A DNA stretch of 38,517 nt. It comes from Acidobacteriota bacterium (lineage in GTDB: Bacteria > Acidobacteriota > UBA6911). The notes beneath the pieces are model-generated. The model did not search any database, was not told the DNA's origin, and saw only the letters and a program-made list of their open reading frames with translations. Location: the NCBI GenBank assembly GCA_016934555.1, contig JAFGSS010000226.1, positions 1-38,517 on the forward strand, in the 5' to 3' direction. Below, piece by piece: positions 10,829 to 20,328 of this stretch; the stretch's first letter is position 1; each line of letters opens with the position of its first letter. The position numbers and the translations under genes were made by a program.

Positions 10829-10848
10829 CCGGTTTTAGGGGAGGGGAC

Positions 10849-11340
10849 ATGGCCAGGAACAGGGACGCGCGGCTGACGCATCTGGATGACGAAGGGAAAG
10901 CGCGCATGGTGGACGTCACGGATAAGCCCGTCACCGTCCGCCGCGCGGTCGCGGAATCGTTCATCACCCTTTCCCCCTCGACCCGGTCCCTGCTCACCGG
11001 GGGGAGGCTGCCCAAGGGGAACGCCCTGGAAACGGCCCGGCTTGCGGGCATCATGGCCGCCAAGCGGACGCCCGAGCTCATCCCCCTGTGCCACCCGCTC
11101 CTCCTTTCGCACGTGGACGTGGAGGCCACGGCGCGGGGGAAGGGGGTGCGCTTTCTGGCCACGGTCTCCACGGCCGGCTCGACCGGGGTCGAGATGGAAG
11201 CCCTGACGGCCGCCTCCGTCGCCGCCCTGACCCTCTACGACATGGTCAAGGCGGTGGAAAAGGGGGCAACGATCGAAAGGATCCGGCTGCTGGAGAAGAG
11301 CGGGGGGAAAAGCGGCCCCTACCGGCGGAAGAAGTCCTGA
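10849..11340 (+). CDS. moaC: Cyclic pyranopterin monophosphate synthase MoaC
   Basis: MoaC converts the MoaA product 3',8-cyclo-GTP to cyclic pyranopterin monophosphate in early Moco synthesis. The 163-residue length is normal. It shows [18 protein letters not shown] at the N-terminus, [28 protein letters not shown] with the conserved KxT and CHP segments, [19 protein letters not shown] and the C-terminal [10 protein letters not shown] glycine-lysine segment. GAGGGGAC precedes the ATG at 10849. It is co-directional with moeA; moaA is not in the window. Confidence 0.96.
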   Translation: MARNRDARLTHLDDEGKARMVDVTDKPVTVRRAVAESFITLSPSTRSLLTGGRLPKGNALETARLAGIMAAKRTPELIPLCHPLLLSHVDVEATARGKGVRFLATVSTAGSTGVEMEALTAASVAALTLYDMVKAVEKGATIERIRLLEKSGGKSGPYRRKKS

Positions 11341-11375
11341 GCCGCCGGCCGGAAGATTCGGTGCGAGGGTTGGCC

Positions 11376-11738
11376 ATGCCCATCTATGAATATCATTGCC
11401 GCAGCTGCCGTCGGAGGATGAGTTTCCTGGTGATGAAGCCTTCGGCGTTCGAACCGGAGTGCAGATTCTGCCGGGGGAGGGATCTGGAACGGCTGTTCTC
11501 CCGGTTCTCCTCTCCCAGGTCGGAGGAGCAGAAGCTGGAATCGCTGGCCGACCCGGCGAGCCTTTCGGGGCTGGACGAGAACGACCCCGGGAGCGTAGCC
11601 CGCTGGATGAAAAAAATGGGGGGTGCACTCGGGGACGACATCGACGGCGGGGAGCTCGACGAGCTCGCCGAGCAGGCGGCGGAAGAGACCGCCGGCGGGG
11701 CGGACGCGGAAATGGATTCCTCCCCGGACGAACTGTAG
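11376..11738 (+). CDS. FmdB-family zinc-ribbon protein
   Basis: This is a 120-residue protein. MPIYEYHCRSC followed by a second CxxC (Cys29 and Cys32 in PECRFC) is the FmdB/CxxC-CxxC regulatory-protein N-terminal zinc ribbon, about 40 residues long. The rest is acidic (many Asp/Glu/Gly), without recognisable fold. FmdB members were first named as putative regulators near formamidase and methanol genes but their role is generally unproven. ATG at 11376 has GAGGG 6 bases upstream. The gene lies between moaC and mutM. Confidence 0.85.
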   Translation: MPIYEYHCRSCRRRMSFLVMKPSAFEPECRFCRGRDLERLFSRFSSPRSEEQKLESLADPASLSGLDENDPGSVARWMKKMGGALGDDIDGGELDELAEQAAEETAGGADAEMDSSPDEL

Positions 11739-11761
11739 CGCCGGGAGCGGTGACGGATCCT

Positions 11762-12586
11762 ATGCCCGAAATGCCTGAAGTGGAAACGATCGCCCGGCAA
11801 CTCCGAAGGAGGGTCGAGGGCAAACGGATTGTCGGGGTCCGCCTTTCGGGGCTGCCGCTCAGGAAACCGGTGTCCCCCGGTCTGGGAGCGGCGCTTGTCG
11901 GGCGCACGATCCGCCGCGTGCGGAGATACGGCAAATACCTCGTCCTGACGCTCGAACCGAAGGCCTTCTGGCTGATTCACCTGGGGATGAGCGGGAGGCT
12001 TCTTTATCATGAACCCGGCCGGGCGGAGGGAGCCGACCACACGCACGCCGCCATCCTCTTCTCCGACGGGGACGGGCTGGAGTACCGGGATCCCCGCCGT
12101 TTCGGGCTGCTGGCCCTGTACGAGGGGGCGTCGCCGCGGGCGATTCCCGAGATCCGTTCCCTGGGGAAGGATCCCCTGGAGCCGGGGTTCACGGGCGAGT
12201 GGCTGGGCCGCAGGCTGCGCGGCAGCCGGCGCGAGGTCAAATCCTTTCTCCTCGACCAGGGAGTGCTGGCCGGGATCGGGAATATCTACGCCTGCGAAGC
12301 GCTTTTCGGGGCCCGCATTCACCCCGGGCGCAGGTGCGCGACCCTGACCGGCAGGGAGTGCGGCCGCCTGGCGGCCGCCGTCCAAAAGGTGATGCGGGAC
12401 GCGATCCGCCGCCGGGGGACCACCTTCTCGGATTTCAGGGGGGCGGACGGGAAAGCGGGGGGGAACCAGGATTACCTCGCGGTCTACATGAAGGAAGGGA
12501 AGCAGTGCGTCGAATGCGGGAGGCCGATCCGGAGAATCAGTCAGGGCACTCGGAGCACCTTTTTCTGTCAGCAATGCCAGCGCTGA
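11762..12586 (+). CDS. mutM: Formamidopyrimidine-DNA glycosylase (Fpg/MutM)
   Basis: This bifunctional DNA glycosylase/AP lyase removes 8-oxoguanine and formamidopyrimidines. At 274 residues its length is typical. Removal of the initiator Met exposes catalytic Pro2 followed by Glu3 (MPEMPEVET), which fixes the start at 11762. The helix-two-turn-helix region includes LLDQGVLAGIGNIYACEALF, and the C-terminal zinc finger is CVECGRPIRR with FFCQQCQR at the end. Other visible features are IHLGMSGRLLY and the RDPRRFG-like segment YRDPRRFGLL. It sits in a mixed operon between the FmdB-type and zinc-knuckle genes. Confidence 0.96.
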   Translation: MPEMPEVETIARQLRRRVEGKRIVGVRLSGLPLRKPVSPGLGAALVGRTIRRVRRYGKYLVLTLEPKAFWLIHLGMSGRLLYHEPGRAEGADHTHAAILFSDGDGLEYRDPRRFGLLALYEGASPRAIPEIRSLGKDPLEPGFTGEWLGRRLRGSRREVKSFLLDQGVLAGIGNIYACEALFGARIHPGRRCATLTGRECGRLAAAVQKVMRDAIRRRGTTFSDFRGADGKAGGNQDYLAVYMKEGKQCVECGRPIRRISQGTRSTFFCQQCQR

Positions 12587-12634
12587 GTCCCGGGGGGGTC
12601 CCGGGGCGGCGCGGGCCTACGGGGAGGTTGGACA

Positions 12635-12832
12635 ATGGCGGAATCTTATCGGATATGCACGCACTGCAAGGGTACGGGGCAGTGCCGGGCGTGCCATGGA
12701 ACGGGGCGGTTGGCTTTGCAGAAGGGGAAGACCTGCACTTCCTGCTACCCGCACGGAAGCGGCCTGTGCCAGAACTGCCGGGGGCTGGGGGGATTCGACT
12801 CGAGCGGGAAGCCGGCGAAAAAGGCGGAATGA
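12635..12832 (+). CDS. Small DnaJ-type zinc-knuckle protein, 65 residues
   Basis: This 65-residue protein is almost entirely zinc-binding repeats: CTHCKGTG, CRACHGTG, CTSC and CQNCRGLG, i.e. four CxxC units, three of them with the CxxCxGxG spacing of the DnaJ/Hsp40 cysteine-rich domain. There is no J-domain and no substrate-binding domain. A GGGGAGG ribosome site 7 bases before ATG 12635 supports real translation. It lies 48 bases after mutM and 51 before coaX. It may be a stand-alone chaperone-like or redox module or a metal-binding accessory protein; its function is unknown. Confidence 0.8.
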   Translation: MAESYRICTHCKGTGQCRACHGTGRLALQKGKTCTSCYPHGSGLCQNCRGLGGFDSSGKPAKKAE

Positions 12833-12838
12833 CGAGAT

Positions 12839-12870
12839 GGGACGCCCCCGCGGAAGCGGGAATGCGTCCC
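12839..12870 (+). other. GNRA-capped hairpin between the zinc-knuckle gene and coaX
   Basis: A 7-bp outer stem (12839-12845 with 12864-12870) and a 5-bp inner stem (12847-12851 with 12856-12860) are separated by a 1x3 internal loop and capped by GGAA, a GNRA tetraloop. It fills most of the 51-base gap. No T run follows, so it is not a standard terminator; it may be an mRNA stability or processing element. Confidence 0.5.
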
Positions 12871-12883
12871 CGGTGACCCAAGC

Positions 12884-13660
12884 ATGTTTCTGGCGATCGA
12901 TATCGGCAATACCAACATCACCCTCGGCCTGTATGAAGGGGACACGGCGGGGCCCCGCTGGCGCCTCGCCACGGATCACGAGAGGACGGCGGACGAATAC
13001 GGCGCTTCCCTCCGGGAGGTGCTCTGCCGCGCGGGCATCGAAACCGGTAACGTCCGGTCGGTGGCGATCGCGAGCGTCGTCCCGCCGCTGACCGGGGTTT
13101 TCGAGGACGTGAGCTGGAAATGCCTCCGCAGCCGGCCGCTGATCGTGGACAGCTCCGTGAAGACGGGCATCCGGATCCTGTGCGACGCCCCGGAACAGAT
13201 CGGCGCCGACCGGATCGTGGATGTCGCGGCAGGCTTTGCCCTATACGGGGGGCCGGCGTGCGTCATCGACCTGGGCACCGCCACCACTTTCGACGCCGTC
13301 AGTGCGGACGGGGACTACCTGGGGGGAGCCATCACCCCGGGGATCGGGATCGCGGCCGAGGCCCTGTCCCGAAGGGCGGCCAGGCTTCCGCGGGTCGAAC
13401 TGCGGCCCCCTCCCTCCGCCATCGGGAGGAATGCGACGCAGTCGCTCCAGTCGGGGCTGCTCCTCGGGTACGTCGGGCTCGTGGAAGGGATGGTCGCACG
13501 CTTCCGCGCTGAACTGGGTCCCGACACGAGGGTTATCGCCACGGGGGGGCTGGCGGGCGTCATCGCCCGGGAGACGGACTCCATCAGCGTGCTCGCTCCC
13601 TGGCTCACGCTCGACGGCCTGCGAATCATCTACGAACTGAACCGCGGTCGGGATCAGTAG
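12884..13660 (+). CDS. coaX: Type III pantothenate kinase
   Basis: CoaX phosphorylates pantothenate in the first step of coenzyme A synthesis; it is the ASKHA-fold form that is not feedback-inhibited by CoA and uses monovalent cations. The 258-residue protein has DIGNTNITLGL (phosphate 1 motif), IGADRIVD, VIDLGTATTFDAV (phosphate 2) and the IATGGLAGVI adenosine-binding glycine motif. The N-terminal MFLAIDIGNTN fixes the start at 12884. Only a weak ribosome site (GGTGA) is seen. It ends tail to tail with the ppiD-like gene, the two stop regions overlapping by 7 bases. Confidence 0.96.
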   Translation: MFLAIDIGNTNITLGLYEGDTAGPRWRLATDHERTADEYGASLREVLCRAGIETGNVRSVAIASVVPPLTGVFEDVSWKCLRSRPLIVDSSVKTGIRILCDAPEQIGADRIVDVAAGFALYGGPACVIDLGTATTFDAVSADGDYLGGAITPGIGIAAEALSRRAARLPRVELRPPPSAIGRNATQSLQSGLLLGYVGLVEGMVARFRAELGPDTRVIATGGLAGVIARETDSISVLAPWLTLDGLRIIYELNRGRDQ

Positions 13661-15573
13661 TTCATGGCTGCCCGGTCGAGGATTTCGGTGTAGATCTCGA
13701 GCTTGCCCGCCTTTTCAAGCTCTGCCCGCAGCCTGGCGACATATTCCTGGAAATAGGGGTCCCGAAGCGACTCGAGCATCCGCTGCTTCAGCTCCGGTTT
13801 CGCTTCCGTGAAGGCGGCCTCGTCGAACTGCGAGCGGGAGAGGACCTGGAAGACCACAAGGTTGTCGACCAACGGCTGGGGGGTTCCGACCGCTCCCGGT
13901 TCCAGGTCGAAAGCGGCCCGGTTGAACGGCGAGTTGGCGCCGATTTCGGGGTCCGCCGTCCCCGCAACCGTGAATTCCGAGCTTTTCCTGACGCTGAAGC
14001 CGGTGCCGCGGGCCGCATCCCGCAGGCTCCCCTGCCTGCGCGCCGCTTCCGCGAGTTTCTGCGCCTCGGCCTGCAACAGTTCCCCCGCCCGGGCGTCGAC
14101 GTAATCGTTCCTGACCCGGTCCCGGAATTCGTCATATCGCCCCGCCCGGGCCGGCTCGATCCCGGTCAGGGTGCAGACGGCGAAGCCGAGAGGGTGCTCG
14201 ACCGCCTGGCCGACGCCGCCCGCCTCCTTGAGCGTGAAGACTTCATCCCGCATCGCCTGCGAGATCCCGAAATCGAAGGGGTTGTCCTCCTGGGAGAAGA
14301 GGCCCGTTTCCCGGACCTCGGCCCCGGCGCCCAGCTCCCGGGCCGCTTCGTCCGGGTCTTTCCCGCCCCGGAGCAGGGTCGCGGCCTCTTCCGCCTTCCG
14401 GCGGGCGAGGGCCTGGGCTTTTTTCTGCAGCGCGAGCATCGCGAGCTCCTGCCGGTTGGCCTCGAGCGTCGGCGTTTCGCGCCGCAGCACCTGGATGATG
14501 TGGAACCCGTACTGGGTCCTTACCAGGTCGGAAACCTTCCCGGGTTCGAGCGAAAAGGCGGCAGCCTCGAATTCGGGCACCATCTGCCCCCGCTGAAAGG
14601 GCCCCAGGTATCCCCCCCTTTCCGCGCTGCCGGTGTCCTGGGAATACTCCTGTGCCAGTCGGGCGAAATCCTCCCCCGCACGGATCCTCTGGAGCACCTC
14701 CAGAGCCCGCTGCCGGACCGCGGCCTCCTCCGCCGGGTCTTCGACCAGGAGCAGGATGTGGGCGGCCTCGGCCGTTTCCTCGTGGGGCACCTGCTTCCAT
14801 TCCTGCAGGATGTCCTCGTCCGTCACGGTGATGTCCGAGGCGAGCGCGGCCGCAGGGACCAGCAGATACCGTGCGCGCCGCTTCTCTCCGACGCGGTAGG
14901 AGTCGCTGTGGGCATTGAAGTGCGCCTCGAGTCCGGCCGCCGTCGGCTGGACACGTTTGCGGAACTCCTCCTTCTTGAGCAGGACGAAGTCCACCTGGGT
15001 CTTCAGGGTGGACCGGGAGAATTCCTCGCGCAGTTCGCGCTCCCCCACGTCGAGGGAACTGGTGACGATCCCGTGCACCTTGTCCAGCAGCCGCATGCGC
15101 CTCATGTCGTTTTCGAAATCGGCGACAGAGTAGTTGTTTTGCGCCAGGAGGGCCTTGTAGTTTTCAATCCCTATGAATTTCCCCCCGTTCTGGAGATTGG
15201 GGTGGGTCTCCACCGTGCGGCGGATTTCCTCCGGGGTGACGCGGACACCGAGGCGCCCGGCCAGGATCTCGATGAGTTCGGCCGATACCAGGTCCTCGAG
15301 CACCTGCTGGGGAAGCCCCATCGATTGAAGGGTCTTCCGGTCCATCCGGTTCCTCCCCCCCGCGTTGATGCGGTCGACCGTCCTGCGGTACAGGTTGACG
15401 AAACTGCTGGTCGGGATCGGGCGCCCGTCGACTTCGGCGATGGACGAGGTGGTGGCGATGCCGCCCATGTCCATCCCCGGGATGAAGAAGATCATCATGG
15501 TCAGGGCCAGGGCGATGATGACGAGCCAAAGAACCAGTTTCAGCCGCTTTTTGCGGCGCATCAGATCCAGCAT
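13654..15573 (-). CDS. PpiD/SurA-like periplasmic peptidyl-prolyl isomerase
   Basis: This 639-residue membrane-anchored foldase has a basic N-terminus (residues 5-12), one transmembrane segment (about 12-31), then a SurA-N-like helical domain (about 45-190) and a parvulin rotamase domain at about 267-365 (AAHILLLVEDP through GGYLGPFQRGQMVPEFEAA to YGFHIIQVL). A second, degenerate rotamase-like region follows, as in PpiD. It would sit on the periplasmic face and help fold envelope or outer-membrane proteins. ATG 15573 is chosen for the GGAGGGGG ribosome site 9 bases upstream and because TM topology begins there. It diverges from the fecR-GGDEF-mre operon. Confidence 0.88.
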   Translation of the reverse strand: MLDLMRRKKRLKLVLWLVIIALALTMMIFFIPGMDMGGIATTSSIAEVDGRPIPTSSFVNLYRRTVDRINAGGRNRMDRKTLQSMGLPQQVLEDLVSAELIEILAGRLGVRVTPEEIRRTVETHPNLQNGGKFIGIENYKALLAQNNYSVADFENDMRRMRLLDKVHGIVTSSLDVGERELREEFSRSTLKTQVDFVLLKKEEFRKRVQPTAAGLEAHFNAHSDSYRVGEKRRARYLLVPAAALASDITVTDEDILQEWKQVPHEETAEAAHILLLVEDPAEEAAVRQRALEVLQRIRAGEDFARLAQEYSQDTGSAERGGYLGPFQRGQMVPEFEAAAFSLEPGKVSDLVRTQYGFHIIQVLRRETPTLEANRQELAMLALQKKAQALARRKAEEAATLLRGGKDPDEAARELGAGAEVRETGLFSQEDNPFDFGISQAMRDEVFTLKEAGGVGQAVEHPLGFAVCTLTGIEPARAGRYDEFRDRVRNDYVDARAGELLQAEAQKLAEAARRQGSLRDAARGTGFSVRKSSEFTVAGTADPEIGANSPFNRAAFDLEPGAVGTPQPLVDNLVVFQVLSRSQFDEAAFTEAKPELKQRMLESLRDPYFQEYVARLRAELEKAGKLEIYTEILDRAAMNY

Positions 15574-15610
15574 GGGACGAAACCCCCTCCGTTCGAGACT
15601 GAAAACGGGG

Positions 15611-15619
15611 AGTATAGCA
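15611..15619 (-). promoter_or_regulatory. Putative extended -10 promoter for the ppiD-like gene
   Basis: On the minus strand TGcTATACT (15619 to 15611) is an extended -10 element. No good -35 hexamer is correctly placed. The predicted leader is about 30 nt and contains the GGAGGGGG ribosome site. Confidence 0.45.
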
Positions 15620-15707
15620 CAGACCGGGACAAAACAGGATTGGGAAAGCGGCGGGCGGGCCCCGGCGATTCGCTCCCTTTTAGGGTTCTCTTTTTCCGTG
15701 CCGAATA

Positions 15708-15713
15708 TATAAT
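15708..15713 (+). promoter_or_regulatory. Possible -10 element for the fecR-GGDEF-mre operon
   Basis: A perfect TATAAT lies within an AT-rich stretch (15704-15714) in the 191-base divergent gap. The region 16-18 bases upstream has no convincing -35. The start point would be about 15720, some 45 bases before the GTG at 15765. Confidence 0.4.
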
Positions 15714-15764
15714 AGGGCATCTCTCCCCGACCGATGAGGTTTGAGAGCGGGCGAGGGGATACGT

Positions 15765-16580
15765 GTGGATGAGGGGTGGAGGCATGCCCGCCGCCTCCCA
15801 GGCAAACGGCGGAAAATGAAAAACAACTCGAGTGATTCGGCGACCGGTCCCGGCAAGCGGCGGCGCGGCGTCGGGGGCCGCGGTGTCCTGATCCCCGGCG
15901 TCCTGATCCTGGCGGCCGCGGCCGTCCTCGCGGCGGTCTATTTCCACCGGGCGCCGGAGGGGTCGGCGTCCCGGGGCGACACTCCTCCCCCGGAATTCAC
16001 CGAGATTGTGGCCGCTTCCGGAACCGTGCAGATCCTCGAAACCGGGGACTCCGAGTGGCGGGCGGCCGGAGTGGGTCAGAAGCTGGCCGACGGGGACCTG
16101 GTCCGGACCGGCGCCCGGGGCGGCGCCAGCATCCGCTACCCCAACGGGACCGTGGCCTCCATCCGGGCCGGGACGATCTTCGCCGTGCAGCCGACGGGAA
16201 GCAACGAAATGGAGATATGGATGACGGCGTCCCCCGGGCCGGCGGAACGGGCGGGGGGCGAAGAGGCGGGCCCGGGGGGGGGGAGGCGGTCCCTCGACCG
16301 GGCGGAAGCGGGGGGGCTGATCCCCTCCCTGAGGCTGGAACGGATCGTCCCGTTCGGACAGAGCCTCGAGCTGGTCGGGCACGTGGAACCGGGGAGCCGG
16401 CTGACCGTCAACGGCGAGAAGGTCGTGGTCGAGGGGGACGGTGCGTTCAAGCACTTCACCAACCCTTTCCCGAAAACGGCGGAGACCGTCGAGATCGTTT
16501 TGAAGGCGACAAACCTGGCGGGCCGCACGAGCACCCTGACGGCCGAGCACCATTTTCGTAACCGTGCCGGGGACAGATAA
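15765..16580 (+). CDS. FecR-domain single-pass membrane protein
   Basis: A basic cytoplasmic N-terminus is followed by one hydrophobic segment (GVLIPGVLILAAAAVLAAVY) and then an extracytoplasmic part. This starts with a FecR-like domain: SGTVQILETGDSEWRAAGVG, LADGDLVRTGARGGASIRYPNGTVASI and the following strands fit the FecR beta-helix pattern. A low-complexity Gly/Glu/Arg linker leads to a C-terminal beta-sandwich-like region (LVGHVEPGSRLTVNGEKV, then EIVLKATNLAGRTS) resembling Ig-like/PEGA-style repeats. The GTG at 15765 has GAGGGG 6 bases upstream and is my choice; ATG 15816 (MKNNSSD) is the main alternative, with a poorer ribosome site, and would shorten it from 271 to 254 residues. The stop is one base before the next gene's ATG. 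It is probably an envelope sensor or scaffold; its ligand is unknown. Confidence 0.8.
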   Translation: MDEGWRHARRLPGKRRKMKNNSSDSATGPGKRRRGVGGRGVLIPGVLILAAAAVLAAVYFHRAPEGSASRGDTPPPEFTEIVAASGTVQILETGDSEWRAAGVGQKLADGDLVRTGARGGASIRYPNGTVASIRAGTIFAVQPTGSNEMEIWMTASPGPAERAGGEEAGPGGGRRSLDRAEAGGLIPSLRLERIVPFGQSLELVGHVEPGSRLTVNGEKVVVEGDGAFKHFTNPFPKTAETVEIVLKATNLAGRTSTLTAEHHFRNRAGDR

Positions 16581-16581
16581 C

Positions 16582-17961
16582 ATGGCCGAAGGGTCCAGAA
16601 TCGGAATCGTCTACAGGGACCGTGCCCCCGAACTGGTCGCGGGCGGCATTCCGGAAGGGATGCCGTGGGAAGCGGAGTTTTTCCGGGAGAAGGATGTCCT
16701 GGCCGAGGGCTGGAGGCCGGGGAGCGATTACGTCGCGGTCTTCTTCCCGGTCGACGACGGGGCTCCCGGGCTCCGGGGCCGCCTCGCGGAGGCTTTCCCG
16801 GGGGCGGAACCGGTCGGTTTCCGGACCTGCGCGTCCACGTCCGGGGAGGCCGCAGTGAAGACCGGAGCGGGGGAGACGGAACTCCGGGTGCCCGCCCCGC
16901 TTGCCCTGGTGCGCACGCTGATCGATGGCCTGGCGGCGGCAGGCTCCTTCCGCAGGGAAGCGGAATCGGCCTCCCGCCGGGCGGACGACACCCGGGATTT
17001 TCTCGACGCATTCGTCTCCGCCCTGGACGCCTGCGCCCGCCTTCCCGGGCGGGAAACTGCCCTGGGCCCGCTCCTCGAGCGGATCCAGGCCCGCATCGGG
17101 GCGGAAGAGGGGGCGCTGTATCTGCCGTCGGAGTCCGGCGGCGAGCTCGAGTGCGTCCTGGGCGCCGGAACCCCCGTGGAACCGGAAGCCGGCGACCGGT
17201 TGTCCGTCGTGCGACGGGTTTTCGAGAGTGGAACGCCCTGTTTCGAGGACGGCTGCGTGCCGGGGTCGGAGACCCCGCAGGAGGACGCGGCCCGGTCCGT
17301 GCTCCGTCATCCCCTTGCCTGCCGCGGTGAAAAGGTCGGGGTGATCGAATTGGTGAGCAGGGCGGGCGAAGCCTTTACCCCGGAGGACCGGACGCTGGTC
17401 GAAATGGCGGCGGGCCCGCTCGCGGTCGCCATCCGGACGCTCGGCCGGTTCGAGCTCTCCGAGCGGCTCACGATCACCGACGATTTGACCCTGCTGTACA
17501 ATTACCGGTATCTTAAAAAATACCTCGAAGCCGAGGTAAAACGTTGCCTCCGGTACAAGAAAAAAGTATCTTTGCTGTTTATAGACATTGATGAATTCAA
17601 ATGCATCAACGACACTTTCGGGCATCTGGTCGGAAGTCGGGCCCTGGCGGAAATGGGGCAGGTGTTCAAGCAATGCGTCCGCGAGACGGATGTGGTCGGA
17701 AGATATGGAGGGGATGAGTTTGTAATTGTTCTTCCGGAGACCCCGCTCGGCGGGGCCATGGCGGTCGCCGAGCGCATCAGGAAGAGGGTGGAGGGGTACG
17801 AGTTCGCCGCCCGTAACCTGAGCATCCGCCTCACGGTGAGCCTCGGGGTGGCCAATTGCCCCAGGCACACGCTGACGGCCGAGGGTTTGATCAAGAAAGC
17901 GGACGCCGCGATGTACCGTGCCAAGGAACTTTCCAGGAACAGTATCAAAGTCGCCGTATAG
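16582..17961 (+). CDS. GAF-GGDEF diguanylate cyclase
   Basis: The 459-residue cytoplasmic protein has an N-terminal region of unknown fold (1-135), a GAF-like domain (about 140-285) and a GGDEF domain (about 295-455). The catalytic signature GGDEF is intact at 376-380, the metal/substrate region FIDIDEFKCINDTFGH at 333-347 is present, and an RxxD inhibitory site (R367 to D370) lies five residues before GGDEF, so active, product-inhibited synthesis of c-di-GMP from GTP is expected. ATG 16582 follows the fecR-like stop by one base; a GTG at 16564 is possible. The stop TAG (17959-17961) overlaps the mreB ribosome site. Codon use becomes AT-rich around 17500-17740. Confidence 0.92.
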   Translation: MAEGSRIGIVYRDRAPELVAGGIPEGMPWEAEFFREKDVLAEGWRPGSDYVAVFFPVDDGAPGLRGRLAEAFPGAEPVGFRTCASTSGEAAVKTGAGETELRVPAPLALVRTLIDGLAAAGSFRREAESASRRADDTRDFLDAFVSALDACARLPGRETALGPLLERIQARIGAEEGALYLPSESGGELECVLGAGTPVEPEAGDRLSVVRRVFESGTPCFEDGCVPGSETPQEDAARSVLRHPLACRGEKVGVIELVSRAGEAFTPEDRTLVEMAAGPLAVAIRTLGRFELSERLTITDDLTLLYNYRYLKKYLEAEVKRCLRYKKKVSLLFIDIDEFKCINDTFGHLVGSRALAEMGQVFKQCVRETDVVGRYGGDEFVIVLPETPLGGAMAVAERIRKRVEGYEFAARNLSIRLTVSLGVANCPRHTLTAEGLIKKADAAMYRAKELSRNSIKVAV

Positions 17962-17966
17962 GAACT

Positions 17967-18981
<1,015 letters not shown>

Positions 18982-18992
<11 letters not shown>

Positions 18993-19836
18993 AATGCCTT
19001 CGAGGGTGAACGGACAGCGGTCGGCCGCGGTGCTGATCCCGCTGCTGGTTCTGCATCTGGCCCTGCTGTCGCTGCAGATCGAAAGGCCTTCCGGGACCCT
19101 GCTGTTCAAGAGCTGGACGATGGCGGCCCAGGCCCCGGTGCTTTCCCTCTTCGCCAGGATCACGGGCGGCGTCGGCGATTTCTGGCGCGGGTATTTCTGG
19201 CTGGTCGGCGCGCGGGCCGAGAACGAGGCCCTGCGGGAGGCCGTCAACCGCCTCTCGCTGCTCAACGGCGCCTACGAGCAGTCCCGGTTGGAGAACGCGC
19301 GGCTGCGCCGGCTCCTGGCGCTGAGCGATTCCATGCAGAAACACACCCTGGGCGCCCGGGTGACGGCCCGGGCCCCCAGTTTCCTGGCCAACCTCGTCTA
19401 CATCGACCGGGGTGAACGGCACGGTGTCCGGGTCGACGCCCCGGTCATTTCCGGGGAGGGGATCGTCGGGAGGGTCCTGCTGGTGTCGGCCGGCCAAGCC
19501 CAGGTTCAGCTGATCACCAACCCCGGCGCCGCGATAGGGGTGATGCTGGAAAACAGCCGGACCCCGGGGGTCCTGGCCGGAACGGGCGACCCGCTGCTCG
19601 AACTGAAATATATCGGCAACACCGACCCGGTCGCCGTCGGAGAGCTCGTGCTGAGTTCGGGGCTGGACGGCATTCTGCCCAAGGGGATGACGATCGGACG
19701 GGTGGTCGAGGTCGAAAAGGGGAAGGGGGTCTTCCAGGCGATCAGGGTGAAGCCGCTCGTGGACCTGATCCATCTCGAGGAGGTGGCGGTCCTTCTCGAC
19801 CCGCAAACTCCTGAAACGGCGGGCCCGTTGCCATGA
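18982..19836 (+). CDS. mreC: Rod shape-determining protein MreC
   Basis: MreC is a bitopic protein linking MreB to the periplasmic PBP2/RodA machinery. The 284-residue product starts with GTG, has one N-terminal TM segment (about residues 14-32), a coiled coil (about 70-110, ENEALREAVNRLSLLNGAYEQ onward) and the tandem beta-barrel domain with FLANLVYIDRGERHGVR, GIVGRVL and the SSGLDGILPKGMTIGRV signature near the end. It overlaps mreB by 11 bases and mreD by 4 (ATGA), consistent with translational coupling. Confidence 0.95.
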
Positions 19837-20321
19837 AATACATCTTCCTGGCGTTGTCTTCGTTTCTCGCCATCATCGCGCAGATGATCGCCGGGGAGAA
19901 CTTCTTCCTGTTCAACTTCCTCGACCTGTCGCTGCTGCTGGCCGCCTACTGGGCCATCTACCGCAGCCGGATGCAGGCCCTGTTCGTCGGATCGCTGACC
20001 GGAATCCTGCTCGACGCCGCCCTGGGCTGGCCGCTGGGCTACAACGGGTTCGGGCGGACCCTGGCCGCTTTCGTCGTCGGGCAGTGCTGGAAAAGGTTCA
20101 ACACGGCGGACCAGCCGTGGGTCCGGTTCTCCATCTTCGCCGCCGCTTCGTGCATCAACTCCGCGAGCATCTACCTGTTGTTCTGGTTCATGCAGCGCTC
20201 CTCGAGCGGGATTTTCCCCGGCGCCAGCCTCCTGCAGGCGGTCATCACGGCCGGCGTGGGGGTGGTGGCGTTCGCGGCGGTGGACGGCTACAGGCGAATT
20301 CAGACGCATAAGGCGCACTGA
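19833..20321 (+). CDS. mreD: Rod shape-determining protein MreD
   Basis: This is a 162-residue, highly hydrophobic protein with about five predicted TM segments, typical of MreD: MKYIFLALSSFLAIIAQMIA at the N-terminus, FNFLDLSLLLAAYWAI and GSLTGILLDAALGWPLGYNG in the middle. MreD is an inner-membrane partner of MreC and PBP2. The start overlaps the mreC stop as ATGA. The sequence is divergent, so family assignment leans on position between mreC and mrdA as well as on the topology. Confidence 0.92.
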   Translation: MKYIFLALSSFLAIIAQMIAGENFFLFNFLDLSLLLAAYWAIYRSRMQALFVGSLTGILLDAALGWPLGYNGFGRTLAAFVVGQCWKRFNTADQPWVRFSIFAAASCINSASIYLLFWFMQRSSSGIFPGASLLQAVITAGVGVVAFAAVDGYRRIQTHKAH

Positions 20322-20328
20322 GCAAGAT

